The notes beneath the pieces are model-generated. The model was not told the origin of the DNA, made no database searches, and saw nothing but the letters and a program-made list of their open reading frames with translations. Shown here piece by piece: positions 1-5,842 of a stretch of DNA of 5,956 nucleotides; position 1 is the first letter of the stretch, and the number at the start of each line of letters is the position of its first letter. This stretch comes from Candidatus Altarchaeales archaeon (lineage in GTDB: Archaea; Altiarchaeota; Altiarchaeia; IMC4; QMZM01): positions 1-5,956 of the forward strand of contig QMZJ01000080.1 in assembly GCA_003663115.1 (NCBI GenBank), written 5' to 3'. Made by a program: the position numbers and the translations under genes.

Positions 1-20
1 AAGGTTGGGCGATAAGGCTT
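1..20 (+). repeat. 20-base direct repeat, copy 1
   Basis: The sequence aaggttgggcgataaggctt occurs here and again at 104-123 with no mismatch. The repeat may extend to the left beyond the window. The sequences after the two copies (agattcaa and gatataga) diverge at once, yet each supplies an in-frame stop, TAG or TGA, to the RLGDKA reading frame. Confidence 0.9.
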
Positions 21-22
21 AG
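1..22 (+). CDS. rpoB: 3' end of rpoB (RNA polymerase subunit B), partial, first copy of the tail
   Basis: Read from base 2, this stretch encodes RLGDKA followed by TAG. The longer second copy (87-125) reads CIYPKLRLGDKA and stop, which resembles the extreme C-terminus of archaeal RpoB as I recall it. RpoB is also the gene expected directly upstream of the A' gene. Subunit B forms the other half of the polymerase active-site cleft. Only six residues are visible, so the assignment rests on synteny and on the second copy. The reading frame differs from that of the second copy, so the two are not one continuous ORF. This copy may be the functional end of rpoB, with its preceding residues outside the window, or it may be an assembly artefact at a contig end. 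Confidence 0.5.
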
Positions 23-37
23 ATTCAATAAAAATAA

Positions 38-62
38 GTGTGGGTTTCGAAGAAACCCGCAC
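38..62 (+). other. Hairpin 1 between the rpoB tail copies
   Basis: The arms gtgtgggttt (38-47) and aaacccgcac (53-62) pair over 10 positions, with one G-U pair, around the loop cgaag. No T-run follows, so it does not look like a terminator. It could be an RNA processing site, a regulatory structure, or part of a small inserted sequence. The pairing is seen directly; the function is unknown. Confidence 0.6.
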
Positions 63-68
63 ATTAGT

Positions 69-86
69 CGTCGGCTAATTCCGACG
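69..86 (+). other. Hairpin 2 between the rpoB tail copies
   Basis: The arms cgtcgg (69-74) and ccgacg (81-86) pair perfectly around the loop ctaatt, six bases after hairpin 1. An alternative pairing joins gcac (59-62) to gtgc (86-89), closing a longer arm that would break the base of hairpin 1, so the two structures could be mutually exclusive. The function is unknown. Confidence 0.5.
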
Positions 87-87
87 T

Positions 88-95
88 GCATATAT
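88..95 (+). promoter_or_regulatory. Possible TATA box upstream of rpoA1
   Basis: The AT-rich octamer gcatatat would place a transcription start about 25 bases downstream, near 115-120, shortly before the A' ATG at 138. However, it lies inside the Ile-Tyr codons of the duplicated rpoB tail, so it may exist only because of coding. No clear purine-rich BRE precedes it. This is a weak suggestion. Confidence 0.2.
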
Positions 96-103
96 CCGAA
101 ACT

Positions 104-123
104 AAGGTTGGGCGATAAGGCTT
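104..123 (+). repeat. 20-base direct repeat, copy 2
   Basis: This is the perfect second copy of the sequence at 1-20, offset by 103 bases. It ends 14 bases before the ATG of the A' gene. Because copy 1 begins at the first base of the window, the true left border of the duplication cannot be seen. Confidence 0.9.
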
Positions 124-137
124 GATATAGAGATAAA

Positions 138-2606
138 ATGATTGTAAGAAAGAAGATAGATCGTATAGAATTTGGATTATTTTCCTCAAAGATGATACAG
201 AAGCTATCAGCTGCAAAGATATACACGCCGAATACCTATGATGAAGACGGCTATCCCATCGAAGGGGGTTTAATGGACCCCAGATTGGGTGTCATAGACC
301 CGGGAATTAGGTGTAAAACGTGTGGTGGAAGGCTTGGTGAGTGTCAGGGTCATTTTGGTCATGTTGACCTTACAAGGCCCGTAATTCATGTGGGATATGC
401 AAAGGAGATCTATCTTCTATTGAGAGCAACCTGTAGAGCTTGTGGGAGGTTGCTCATTCCAGACGACGAACTGAAAAAGTATGATATTGAACATCTCTCA
501 CCCCCCAAATCCAGTATATGGGGAATAGCACAAAAGGTTTCGGATACCGAAGGAAGGTGCCCCCATTGTGGTGAGAAGCAGATAAAGATAAAATTTATCA
601 GACCCTATTCGTATTATGAGGGTGAAAATAATCTCTTGGTTACCGATATTTGCGAGAGATTCGAGAAGATCACCGATGACGATCTTAGGTATCTGGGTTT
701 GCACGTAAGACCCGAATGGATGATCCTCTCCTCAATACCCGTTTTGCCCATAACAACCAGGCCCTCGATAACCCTGGAATCGAGTGATAGGAGTGAGGAT
801 GATCTAACCCACAAGCTGGTGGATATACTGAGGATCAATCAAAGATTGGAGGAGAACATAAATTCAGGTGCGCCTCAGCTTATTATAGAGGACCTATGGG
901 ATCTTTTGCAGTATCATGTAGCCACCTACTTTGATAATGGAATCACTGGGATTCCTCCAGCGAGGCACAGGTCTGGACGTCCTCTAAAGACTATAGCGCA
1001 GAGACTGAAGAGTAAAGAGGGAAGATTTAGAAAGAACCTCTCGGGTAAGAGGGTTAATTTTTCTGCGAGGACTGTTATTGGTCCAGATCCCAACATTAGC
1101 ATTAATGAGGTTGCTGTTCCCCGTTTAATTGCTATGGAGCTTACGGTCCCAGAGCAAGTTAACGAGAGGAACATAGATGATTTGAGAAAGCTCATTTTAA
1201 ATGGTCCCAAGGTACATCCCGGGGCATACAATGTAATAACATCCATTGGAAGGAAGAGGATCATGGATGAGAACAAGGAGGAACTCGCCAAGAACCTGAG
1301 GGTGGGGGACATAGTGGAGAGGCATTTACAGGATGGTGATATCGTCATCTTTAACAGACAGCCGTCATTGCACAGAATTTCGATGATGTGTCACTATGTA
1401 AGGGTTCTCCCTCAGAATACCCTAAGATTGAATACTGCCGTTTGTGCTCCCTATAATGCGGATTTTGACGGAGATGAGATGAACCTTCACGTGCCTCAAT
1501 CGGAGGAGGCAATAGCGGAAGCAGACGTCTTGATGAAGGTTCAGGAATGCATAATTTCTCCAAGATTTGGTAGACCAATAATTGGCGGGCGTCACGATCA
1601 CGTGACCGGTATGTATATGCTCACAAAGGATGGGACCAGTTTCACGAGAGGAGAGGCTCTGGACCTAACGAGGGGAATAGTAAGGCTTCCCAAAGGTAAA
1701 AAGAGATTTACCGGGAAGGAGATCTTCGAACAATTACTGCCGAAGGATCTAACACTAAGCTATGAGGGAAAGCTCGGTAAAGTTTGTATTAGAAATGGAA
1801 AGCTGATCTCTGGTGTTATAGGTAGTGAAGGCATGAGTGGAACGCTTTTGAAGGAAATATTCATCCGTTATGGCTCCGATGTGGCGAGAGAATTTATAGA
1901 TAACTCCACAAGGATAGCAATTCGTGCCATAATGAAATACGGTTTCAGCACGGGTATCGATGAATCTGACCTCCCGAGAGAAGGCCTAGAAAGAATAGAA
2001 AAGATAGTAGAGGATGCCAAGACCGAGGTAGACAGACTAATTAAATCGTATCACAAAGGCGAACTCAGGATAATTCCGGGAAAATCATTGGAAGAGTCCC
2101 TAGAGGATTACATCATGGCCGAGTTGGGTAAAGCAAGAACGATAGGTGGTAAAATTGCAGAAGAATACGCTGGCGATAATTCTGCTGTGATCATGGCGAG
2201 AACCGGCGCAAGGGGAAGTTTGCTCAATTTGACACAGATGGTGGGCTTGGTGGGACAGCAGGCAGTGAGGGGCAAGAGGATAAAGAGAGGTTATAATTCA
2301 CGGACGCTGTCACATTTTATGAAGGGTGATGTCTCGGCAGAGGCTAATGGCTTCGTTGCTACAAACTTCAAGACCGGTTTAAGACCGACAGAGTACTTCT
2401 TCCACTCCATGGGGGGGAGGGAAAGTCTTGTGGATACCGCCATAAGAACGGCAAGAAGCGGATATATGCAGAGAAGACTGATAAATGCTCTCCAGGACCT
2501 GAAGGTCTATCCGGACAGAACCGTGAGGGATGACAGTGGGACGATAGTACAGTTCAAATACGGGGAAGATGGTATTGATCCAATGAAGAAATGTTATTTG
2601 GAGTAA
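138..2606 (+). CDS. rpoA1: DNA-directed RNA polymerase subunit A' (Rpo1N)
   Basis: This is the N-terminal two thirds of the largest archaeal RNA polymerase subunit, which holds the catalytic metal site. At 822 residues it is somewhat shorter than the roughly 870-910 I recall as usual. Visible landmarks in order are: the clamp zinc site C59-C62-C69-H72; a second zinc site C99-C102 with C141-C144; the switch/lid region around GRFRKNLSGKRVNFSARTVI (295-314); RQPSLH (407-412); the metal-binding triad D442, D444, D446 in NADFDGD; the funnel segment GARGSLLNLTQMVGLVGQQ (690-708); and the bridge helix near GLRPTEYFFHSMGG (747-760). The protein ends at DGIDPMKK, the usual A'/A'' split zone. The start has taaaATG context, and IDRIEFGLFS just after it is a typical A' N-terminus. 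The A'' gene follows after 2 bases. Identity is certain. Confidence 0.99.
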   Translation: MIVRKKIDRIEFGLFSSKMIQKLSAAKIYTPNTYDEDGYPIEGGLMDPRLGVIDPGIRCKTCGGRLGECQGHFGHVDLTRPVIHVGYAKEIYLLLRATCRACGRLLIPDDELKKYDIEHLSPPKSSIWGIAQKVSDTEGRCPHCGEKQIKIKFIRPYSYYEGENNLLVTDICERFEKITDDDLRYLGLHVRPEWMILSSIPVLPITTRPSITLESSDRSEDDLTHKLVDILRINQRLEENINSGAPQLIIEDLWDLLQYHVATYFDNGITGIPPARHRSGRPLKTIAQRLKSKEGRFRKNLSGKRVNFSARTVIGPDPNISINEVAVPRLIAMELTVPEQVNERNIDDLRKLILNGPKVHPGAYNVITSIGRKRIMDENKEELAKNLRVGDIVERHLQDGDIVIFNRQPSLHRISMMCHYVRVLPQNTLRLNTAVCAPYNADFDGDEMNLHVPQSEEAIAEADVLMKVQECIISPRFGRPIIGGRHDHVTGMYMLTKDGTSFTRGEALDLTRGIVRLPKGKKRFTGKEIFEQLLPKDLTLSYEGKLGKVCIRNGKLISGVIGSEGMSGTLLKEIFIRYGSDVAREFIDNSTRIAIRAIMKYGFSTGIDESDLPREGLERIEKIVEDAKTEVDRLIKSYHKGELRIIPGKSLEESLEDYIMAELGKARTIGGKIAEEYAGDNSAVIMARTGARGSLLNLTQMVGLVGQQAVRGKRIKRGYNSRTLSHFMKGDVSAEANGFVATNFKTGLRPTEYFFHSMGGRESLVDTAIRTARSGYMQRRLINALQDLKVYPDRTVRDDSGTIVQFKYGEDGIDPMKKCYLE

Positions 2607-2611
2607 AAATG
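2600..2611 (+). promoter_or_regulatory. Ribosome binding context deciding the rpoA2 start
   Basis: GGAG at 2600-2603 stands 5 bases before the ATG at 2609, with an intervening taaaa that also contains the A' stop. An in-frame ATG at 2591 would add MLFGVK and overlap A' by 16 bases, but it lacks both GGAG and an AAA triplet directly before it. The 2609 start matches the A-rich context of the neighbouring genes. Confidence 0.6.
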
Positions 2612-3688
2612 AAGGCAGAAGAACTCACAGAGGTCCTACGAGAAAGGTATGAAAGACTGAATGAAAGGGAGAAGAAGAGGTTTTTAGAAAATTATAAAAA
2701 GGCATTGGTAACCCCTGGGGAGGCCGTTGGTACGATTGCCGCTCAATCCATAGGTGAACCGGGGACACAGATGACTCTAAGAACGTTTCACTATGCGGGT
2801 GTTGCGGAGCTTTCCGTTCCACTGGGATTGCCAAGATTGATAGAGATCATCGATTCCAAAAGAACACCAAAGGACCCTATAATGACCATATTCCTTGAAA
2901 AAAAACACTCGAGAGATAAAGAATATGCAGATAAACTTGCAAAAAAACTACAGGAGAGGTTTCTGTGTGACGTATGCAAGACAAACATAGATGTGAAAAG
3001 GAGGGAACTCCATATCGAAACGAAGGACGATAAAGCCAAGAAGATACTTCAGAGGCTCACAGGAAGCGAGGGAGAGGATGGTAGATTTGTAATAGCCGGG
3101 GATTCGTTATCAGAGCTCAGAAGACTCAAGAATAAATTGGAGAAGAAGAGGCTGGGTGGTATTAAGGGAATCAAGAGGGTTTTTGTTAGAGAACTTAATG
3201 ATGAATACGTCCTTTATGCGGAGGGATCGAATCTAAAGGGTGTCTTGAGCATGGATGGTATTGACAAATACAGAACAACGACGAATGATATATTCCAGAT
3301 TTACGAGACTCTGGGTATCGAAGCGGCAAGAAATGCCATAATAACAGAAGCCAAGAGGGTTCTGGATGAGCAAAACCTTGATGTGGATATCAGACATATT
3401 ATGCTCGTTGCTGACGAGATGACCGTAACGGGCACAATACAGGCTGTTGGGAGGACGGGTATCTCCGGAGCAAAGGAATCCGTTCTGGCAAGAGCCGCCT
3501 TTGAGGAAACTGAGAAGCATATTCTCAACGCGGCAATCTATGGTGAGGTGGACACCCTTGGGGGTGTTGCCGAGAATATTATCATTGGGCAGCCAATCCC
3601 GATAGGTACTGGTACCGTTAAACTTGCGGTCAAGCCTATGAAAGCAGAAAAGGGTAAAAATGAAAGAAGTGAGGGACCTAAGGGATGA
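2609..3688 (+). CDS. rpoA2: DNA-directed RNA polymerase subunit A'' (Rpo1C)
   Basis: This is the C-terminal third of the largest polymerase subunit and joins A' to complete the active centre. It has 359 residues from the preferred ATG (365 from the alternative at 2591), slightly under the roughly 380-400 I recall for the family. The trigger-loop region is plain: TPGEAVGTIAAQSIGEPGTQ (35-54), MTLRTFHYAGVAE (55-67) and LGLPRLIEI (72-80). The loop reads AELSVPLGLPRL where I recall many archaea having AEINVTLGLPRL. The C-terminal jaw and cleft part includes DIRHIMLVADEMT (260-272), GRTGISGAKESVLARAAFEE (281-300) and LGGVAENIIIGQPIPIGTG (317-335). A short lysine-rich tail (341-359) is encoded partly in the 29-base overlap with eL30. 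The pair C120/C123 (CDVC) has no visible partner pair and is probably not a zinc site. Confidence 0.98.
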   Translation: MKAEELTEVLRERYERLNEREKKRFLENYKKALVTPGEAVGTIAAQSIGEPGTQMTLRTFHYAGVAELSVPLGLPRLIEIIDSKRTPKDPIMTIFLEKKHSRDKEYADKLAKKLQERFLCDVCKTNIDVKRRELHIETKDDKAKKILQRLTGSEGEDGRFVIAGDSLSELRRLKNKLEKKRLGGIKGIKRVFVRELNDEYVLYAEGSNLKGVLSMDGIDKYRTTTNDIFQIYETLGIEAARNAIITEAKRVLDEQNLDVDIRHIMLVADEMTVTGTIQAVGRTGISGAKESVLARAAFEETEKHILNAAIYGEVDTLGGVAENIIIGQPIPIGTGTVKLAVKPMKAEKGKNERSEGPKG

Positions 3689-3965
3689 TATAAGCAGTGT
3701 GATGAAAACGGGGAAAGTTGTAATTGGATCAAATAGGGTGATAAGGACATTATTGATCGGTAATCCGAAGTTAATCATTTTAAGCAGTAATTGTCCCGAC
3801 AGCATAAGGGAAGAAATTGTCTACTACTCACGGTTGTCTAAGATTCCATACAGTATCATCAAAGACGATAGTACCGAGTTGGGTTCAATCTGCGGTAAAC
3901 CCTTCTCCGTATCTGCAATAGGTATAGTGGACGAGGGTGAGAGCGACATACTCAAAAAATTCTAG
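3660..3965 (+). CDS. rpl30e: Large-subunit ribosomal protein eL30
   Basis: A 101-residue protein of the L7Ae/L30e RNA-binding family, a large ribosomal subunit component, of normal length. Recognised segments are MKTGKVVIGSNRVIRTLLIG (15-34), the strand KLIILSSNCPDSIREEIVYY (37-56) that carries the family pattern, YSRLSKIPY (56-64), LGSICGKPFSVSAIGIVDEG (74-93) and a closing ESDIL. The ATG at 3660 is chosen because the residues DLRDDISSVM before MKTGK match the family N-terminal helix; starting at the internal Met 15 would lose it. This start overlaps the A'' gene by 29 bases and has gggtaaaaATG context. Placement between A'' and NusA is the common archaeal order and suggests co-transcription with the polymerase genes. 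Confidence 0.96.
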   Translation: MKEVRDLRDDISSVMKTGKVVIGSNRVIRTLLIGNPKLIILSSNCPDSIREEIVYYSRLSKIPYSIIKDDSTELGSICGKPFSVSAIGIVDEGESDILKKF

Positions 3966-3968
3966 AAA

Positions 3969-4400
3969 ATGGGGAAATTTCGATTGGGAGCGGAAGAGAT
4001 AAAGTATATGACCCTGTTTGAAACGCTAACGGGAGCAATGGTCAAGGATTGTGTTCGGGTCCAGAATGCGATGGGTTTTTTGGTAAATAAGGGAGATATG
4101 GGCCTGGCCATCGGAAAAAATGGTTCAAATATCGAGAGGGCTCGTCAGGTCATTGGAAAGAGCATCTTTGTTATGGAGTTTTCGGATAGTGTAAAGGAGT
4201 TTATAAGGAACCTGTTCCGACCCATTAAGGTTAGACAGATTAGGATCTATGAACTTAATAATGAAAGGATAGCAGATGTCGACATAGATAAAAAAGACAG
4301 GAGGAGGGCCATTGGTCAAGAGGGCATCAGGATAAAGATAGCAAAAGAGCTGTCTAAAAGACATTACAACATCGATAATATAAAGATAAAAGCCGTATAA
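3969..4400 (+). CDS. nusA: Archaeal transcription factor NusA (two KH domains)
   Basis: At 143 residues this is the short archaeal form, which lacks the bacterial N-terminal polymerase-binding domain and the S1 domain. KH domain 1 carries GLAIGKNGSNIERAR with the GKNG loop at 49-52. KH domain 2 carries AIGQEGIRIKIAKEL with GQEG at 116-119. Both GxxG loops are intact, so single-stranded RNA binding is expected. In bacteria NusA acts in pausing and termination; the archaeal protein is thought to act in transcription, but its exact task is less well settled. It begins 3 bases after the eL30 stop with gaaaATG context and no Shine-Dalgarno sequence. The ALFE-like N-terminus (YMTLFETLTGA, 13-23) fits the family and supports this start. 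Confidence 0.97.
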   Translation: MGKFRLGAEEIKYMTLFETLTGAMVKDCVRVQNAMGFLVNKGDMGLAIGKNGSNIERARQVIGKSIFVMEFSDSVKEFIRNLFRPIKVRQIRIYELNNERIADVDIDKKDRRRAIGQEGIRIKIAKELSKRHYNIDNIKIKAV

Positions 4401-4409
4401 TATAAGAAA

Positions 4410-4838
4410 ATGGGAAGAGGAGAATTCGCGGGTAAAAAACTCGAGGACAAGAGACACAAATTCAGATGGAAGAAATCGGATTACGCGAGGAGGGTCCTTA
4501 GATTAAAGCAGAAACACGACCCGTTGGAGGGGGCACCTCAGGCGAGGGGGATAGTACTGGAGAAGGTGGGTATTGAAGCAAAACAACCAAACTCGGCCAT
4601 AAGGAAGTGTGTGAGGGTTCAATTGCTCAAGAATGGTCGTCAGGTAACTGCCTTCTGTCCAGGTGACAAGGCTGTGAGCTTTATCGATGAACACGACGAG
4701 GTGACAATTGAGGGAATAGGTGGGAGAAAGGGGAGGTCCATGGGTGATATCCCCGGTGTGAGGTACAAGGTGATTAAGGTTAATGATATATCGTTGAATG
4801 AATTGGTACATCATAGAAAGGAGAAACCACAGAGATAA
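4410..4838 (+). CDS. rps12: Small-subunit ribosomal protein uS12
   Basis: A 142-residue decoding-centre protein of the small subunit, of normal archaeal length. The diagnostic loops are present: KQPNSAIRKCVRVQL (58-72), containing the conserved PNSA turn near the A site, and IEGIGGRKGRSMGDIPGVRY (100-119), the second conserved loop. The N-terminus (KLEDKRHKFRWKKSDYARR, 10-28) has the basic extension typical of archaea and eukaryotes. It starts 9 bases after nusA with agaaaATG context and no Shine-Dalgarno sequence. In most archaea uS7 comes next, then the elongation factors; here the next gene is uS8 after a 70-base gap, so uS12 appears to be the last gene of its transcription unit. Confidence 0.98.
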   Translation: MGRGEFAGKKLEDKRHKFRWKKSDYARRVLRLKQKHDPLEGAPQARGIVLEKVGIEAKQPNSAIRKCVRVQLLKNGRQVTAFCPGDKAVSFIDEHDEVTIEGIGGRKGRSMGDIPGVRYKVIKVNDISLNELVHHRKEKPQR

Positions 4839-4869
4839 AGTGTATCTCCTTGATTAATATTTTTTCTTT
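4818..4869 (+). terminator. Probable archaeal transcription terminator after rps12
   Basis: The T-rich tract tttttt-c-ttt (4860-4869) lies 22 bases past the uS12 stop. Archaeal polymerase can stop at oligo-T without a hairpin, so the tract alone is suggestive. Two overlapping stems precede it: aaggaga (4818-4824) with tctcctt (4845-4851), and gagata (4832-4837) with tatctc (4843-4848). They share bases 4845-4848, so only one can form at a time. The longer stem begins inside the last codons of uS12. A second run of five T lies at 4891-4895. Confidence 0.5.
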
Positions 4870-4908
4870 CCAAATACCTTACCCAGCTGATTTTTCAATA
4901 GTATAAAA
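4854..4908 (+). promoter_or_regulatory. Possible promoter region of the uS8-uL6-eL32 unit
   Basis: If transcription stops after uS12, the downstream genes need a promoter in this gap. TATA-like candidates are ttaatatt (4854-4861) and caaatacc (4871-4878), which would place starts near 4884 and 4900. The best TATA match, gtataaaa at 4901-4908, lies directly against the uS8 ATG and would start transcription inside the gene, so it is more likely just the A-rich start context. No candidate is convincing. Confidence 0.25.
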
Positions 4909-5298
4909 ATGATGCACGATGTAATAAATGATGCGATATCAACTATAAAAAACTATGAAAGGATTGGTAAGTCGGAATGCGTAGTTAGACCGAAATCTAA
5001 GCTCTTAGTCGAGATTCTCAGGATATTCCAGAATGGGGGTTATATCGGGGAATTTGAGGTCTCGGATGATGGTAGAGGAGGCAGTATCAGGATAAAATTG
5101 GTAAAACGGATAAATGACTGCGGTGTTATCAAGCCCAGATATGCAGTAAAGAGTGATGAATTTCAAAAATGGGAACAGCGCTTTCTTCCGGCGCGCGACC
5201 TTGGAATGCTGATCGTAAGCACCCCCAAGGGGGTTATGAGCCACTTGGACGCCAAGGAGAAGGGGCTTGGTGGGAGATTAGTAGCTTACGTGTATTAA
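4909..5298 (+). CDS. rps8: Small-subunit ribosomal protein uS8
   Basis: A 129-residue protein that binds the central domain of 16S rRNA, at normal archaeal length. The match runs end to end: DAISTIKNYERIGK (8-21), GGYIGEFEVSDDGRGGSIRI (43-62), CGVIKPRYAVK (71-81), KWEQRFLPARDLGMLIVSTP (87-106), the conserved rRNA-binding STPKGVMSH (104-112), and the ending GLGGRLVAYVY (119-129). Two ATGs stand in tandem (4909 and 4912). The first has the taaaaATG context and is preferred, though the second is possible. There is no Shine-Dalgarno sequence. In the archaeal spc cluster uS8 follows uS14; here it follows uS12 across a gap with terminator-like sequence, so it seems to open a new unit with uL6. Confidence 0.98.
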   Translation: MMHDVINDAISTIKNYERIGKSECVVRPKSKLLVEILRIFQNGGYIGEFEVSDDGRGGSIRIKLVKRINDCGVIKPRYAVKSDEFQKWEQRFLPARDLGMLIVSTPKGVMSHLDAKEKGLGGRLVAYVY

Positions 5299-5299
5299 A

Positions 5300-5842
5300 A
5301 TGGCAGATATGGAATTAGAGATCAGAATACCCGAGGACGTCGATGTTGAGATCAAGGAAAACGCGGTTATCGTTAAGGGGAGGCTTGGGGAGTTAACCAG
5401 AGAATTTCCACCCCATCCAGTTAAAATCTCCAAAAAAGATAACTCTATCCTTTTATCCATAGACTCCGATAAAAGAAGGCAAAAAGCAGTGTTGGGAACA
5501 TACCGGGGACATATACAAAACATGATCCGTGGGGTTTCTGACGGTATTACATATAAACTAAGGGTTGTCTATTCGCACTTTCCTATGAGCATTAAGGTTC
5601 AGGGGGATACCTTACTGATAGAAAATTTCCTGGGCGAAAAACGCCCGAGAAAAGCAAGGATACTCGAAAACGTATCTGTGGATGTAAAGGGTCGGGATAT
5701 TACGGTGAGTGGGATTGACAAGGAAAATGTCGCACAGACCGCAGCCAACCTGGAACAGGCTACCCGTATAATGGGATTGGATCCACGGGTGTTTCAGGAT
5801 GGAATCTATATAGTTGAAAAAGATGGTAAAGAAATCAAATAA
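5300..5842 (+). CDS. rpl6: Large-subunit ribosomal protein uL6
   Basis: A 180-residue large-subunit protein located near the sarcin-ricin loop and factor-binding region, of normal archaeal length. Both duplicated uL6 domains are recognisable: the first with IPEDVDVEIKENAVIVKGRLG (10-30), and GTYRGHIQNMIRGVSDGITY (66-85) at the domain junction, and the second with VVYSHFPMSIKV (89-100), NFLGEKRPRKARI (109-121), GIDKENVAQTAANLEQATRI (138-157) and DPRVFQDGIYIVEK (161-174). It starts one base after the uS8 stop with ttaaaATG context and no Shine-Dalgarno sequence. Its last 20 bases overlap the ATG-started downstream gene, which suggests coupled translation. Confidence 0.98.
   Translation: MADMELEIRIPEDVDVEIKENAVIVKGRLGELTREFPPHPVKISKKDNSILLSIDSDKRRQKAVLGTYRGHIQNMIRGVSDGITYKLRVVYSHFPMSIKVQGDTLLIENFLGEKRPRKARILENVSVDVKGRDITVSGIDKENVAQTAANLEQATRIMGLDPRVFQDGIYIVEKDGKEIK

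Larger units (their letters stand above)
87..125 (+). pseudogene. Second copy of the rpoB C-terminal coding tail
   Basis: The sequence reads C-I-Y-P-K-L-R-L-G-D-K-A and TGA, a plausible RpoB C-terminus. The frame is open back to base 3, but the residues before the cysteine (about GWAIRLRFNKNKCGFRR) do not look like RpoB, so the coding match starts near base 84-87. Its stop lies 12 bases before the A' ATG, close to the tight spacing seen through the rest of the cluster, so this copy probably marks the original rpoB-rpoA1 junction. If copy 1 ends the real gene, this one is an untranslated remnant. If copy 1 is artefactual, this is the true rpoB end and not a pseudogene. Confidence 0.45.

Noticed and set aside
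104..119. gggcgataagg as a Shine-Dalgarno sequence for A'
   Set aside because: It lies about 20 bases before the ATG, too far for a normal ribosome binding site, and is explained as RLGDK codons.
3..125. Open frame from base 3 to the TGA at 125 read as a continuous rpoB C-terminus
   Set aside because: Only the last 12 residues resemble RpoB. The residues before them come from hairpin sequence and from copy 1 read in another frame, so a continuous rpoB reading is unlikely.
1..125. CRISPR array or tRNA gene in the upstream segment
   Set aside because: There are only two repeat copies, explained by the rpoB coding tail, and the hairpins do not form a cloverleaf.
926..1348. 140-codon open frame on the minus strand inside the A' gene
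   Set aside because: It lies antisense to the highly conserved switch and lid coding region, and its translation is low in meaning (Ser/Leu-rich) with no recognisable domain. It is a shadow of A' codon use.
2591..2608. Upstream ATG start for A'' adding MLFGVK
   Set aside because: It overlaps A' by 16 bases and lacks both the GGAG and the AAA-ATG context found at 2609.
2966..2977. CDVC motif in A'' as a zinc site
   Set aside because: Only one Cys pair is present (C120, C123), with no second pair or histidines suitably nearby.
3233..3805. 190-codon open frame on the minus strand across the A''/eL30 junction
   Set aside because: It spans the end of one conserved gene and the start of another, with no family resemblance, and is explained by the sense coding.
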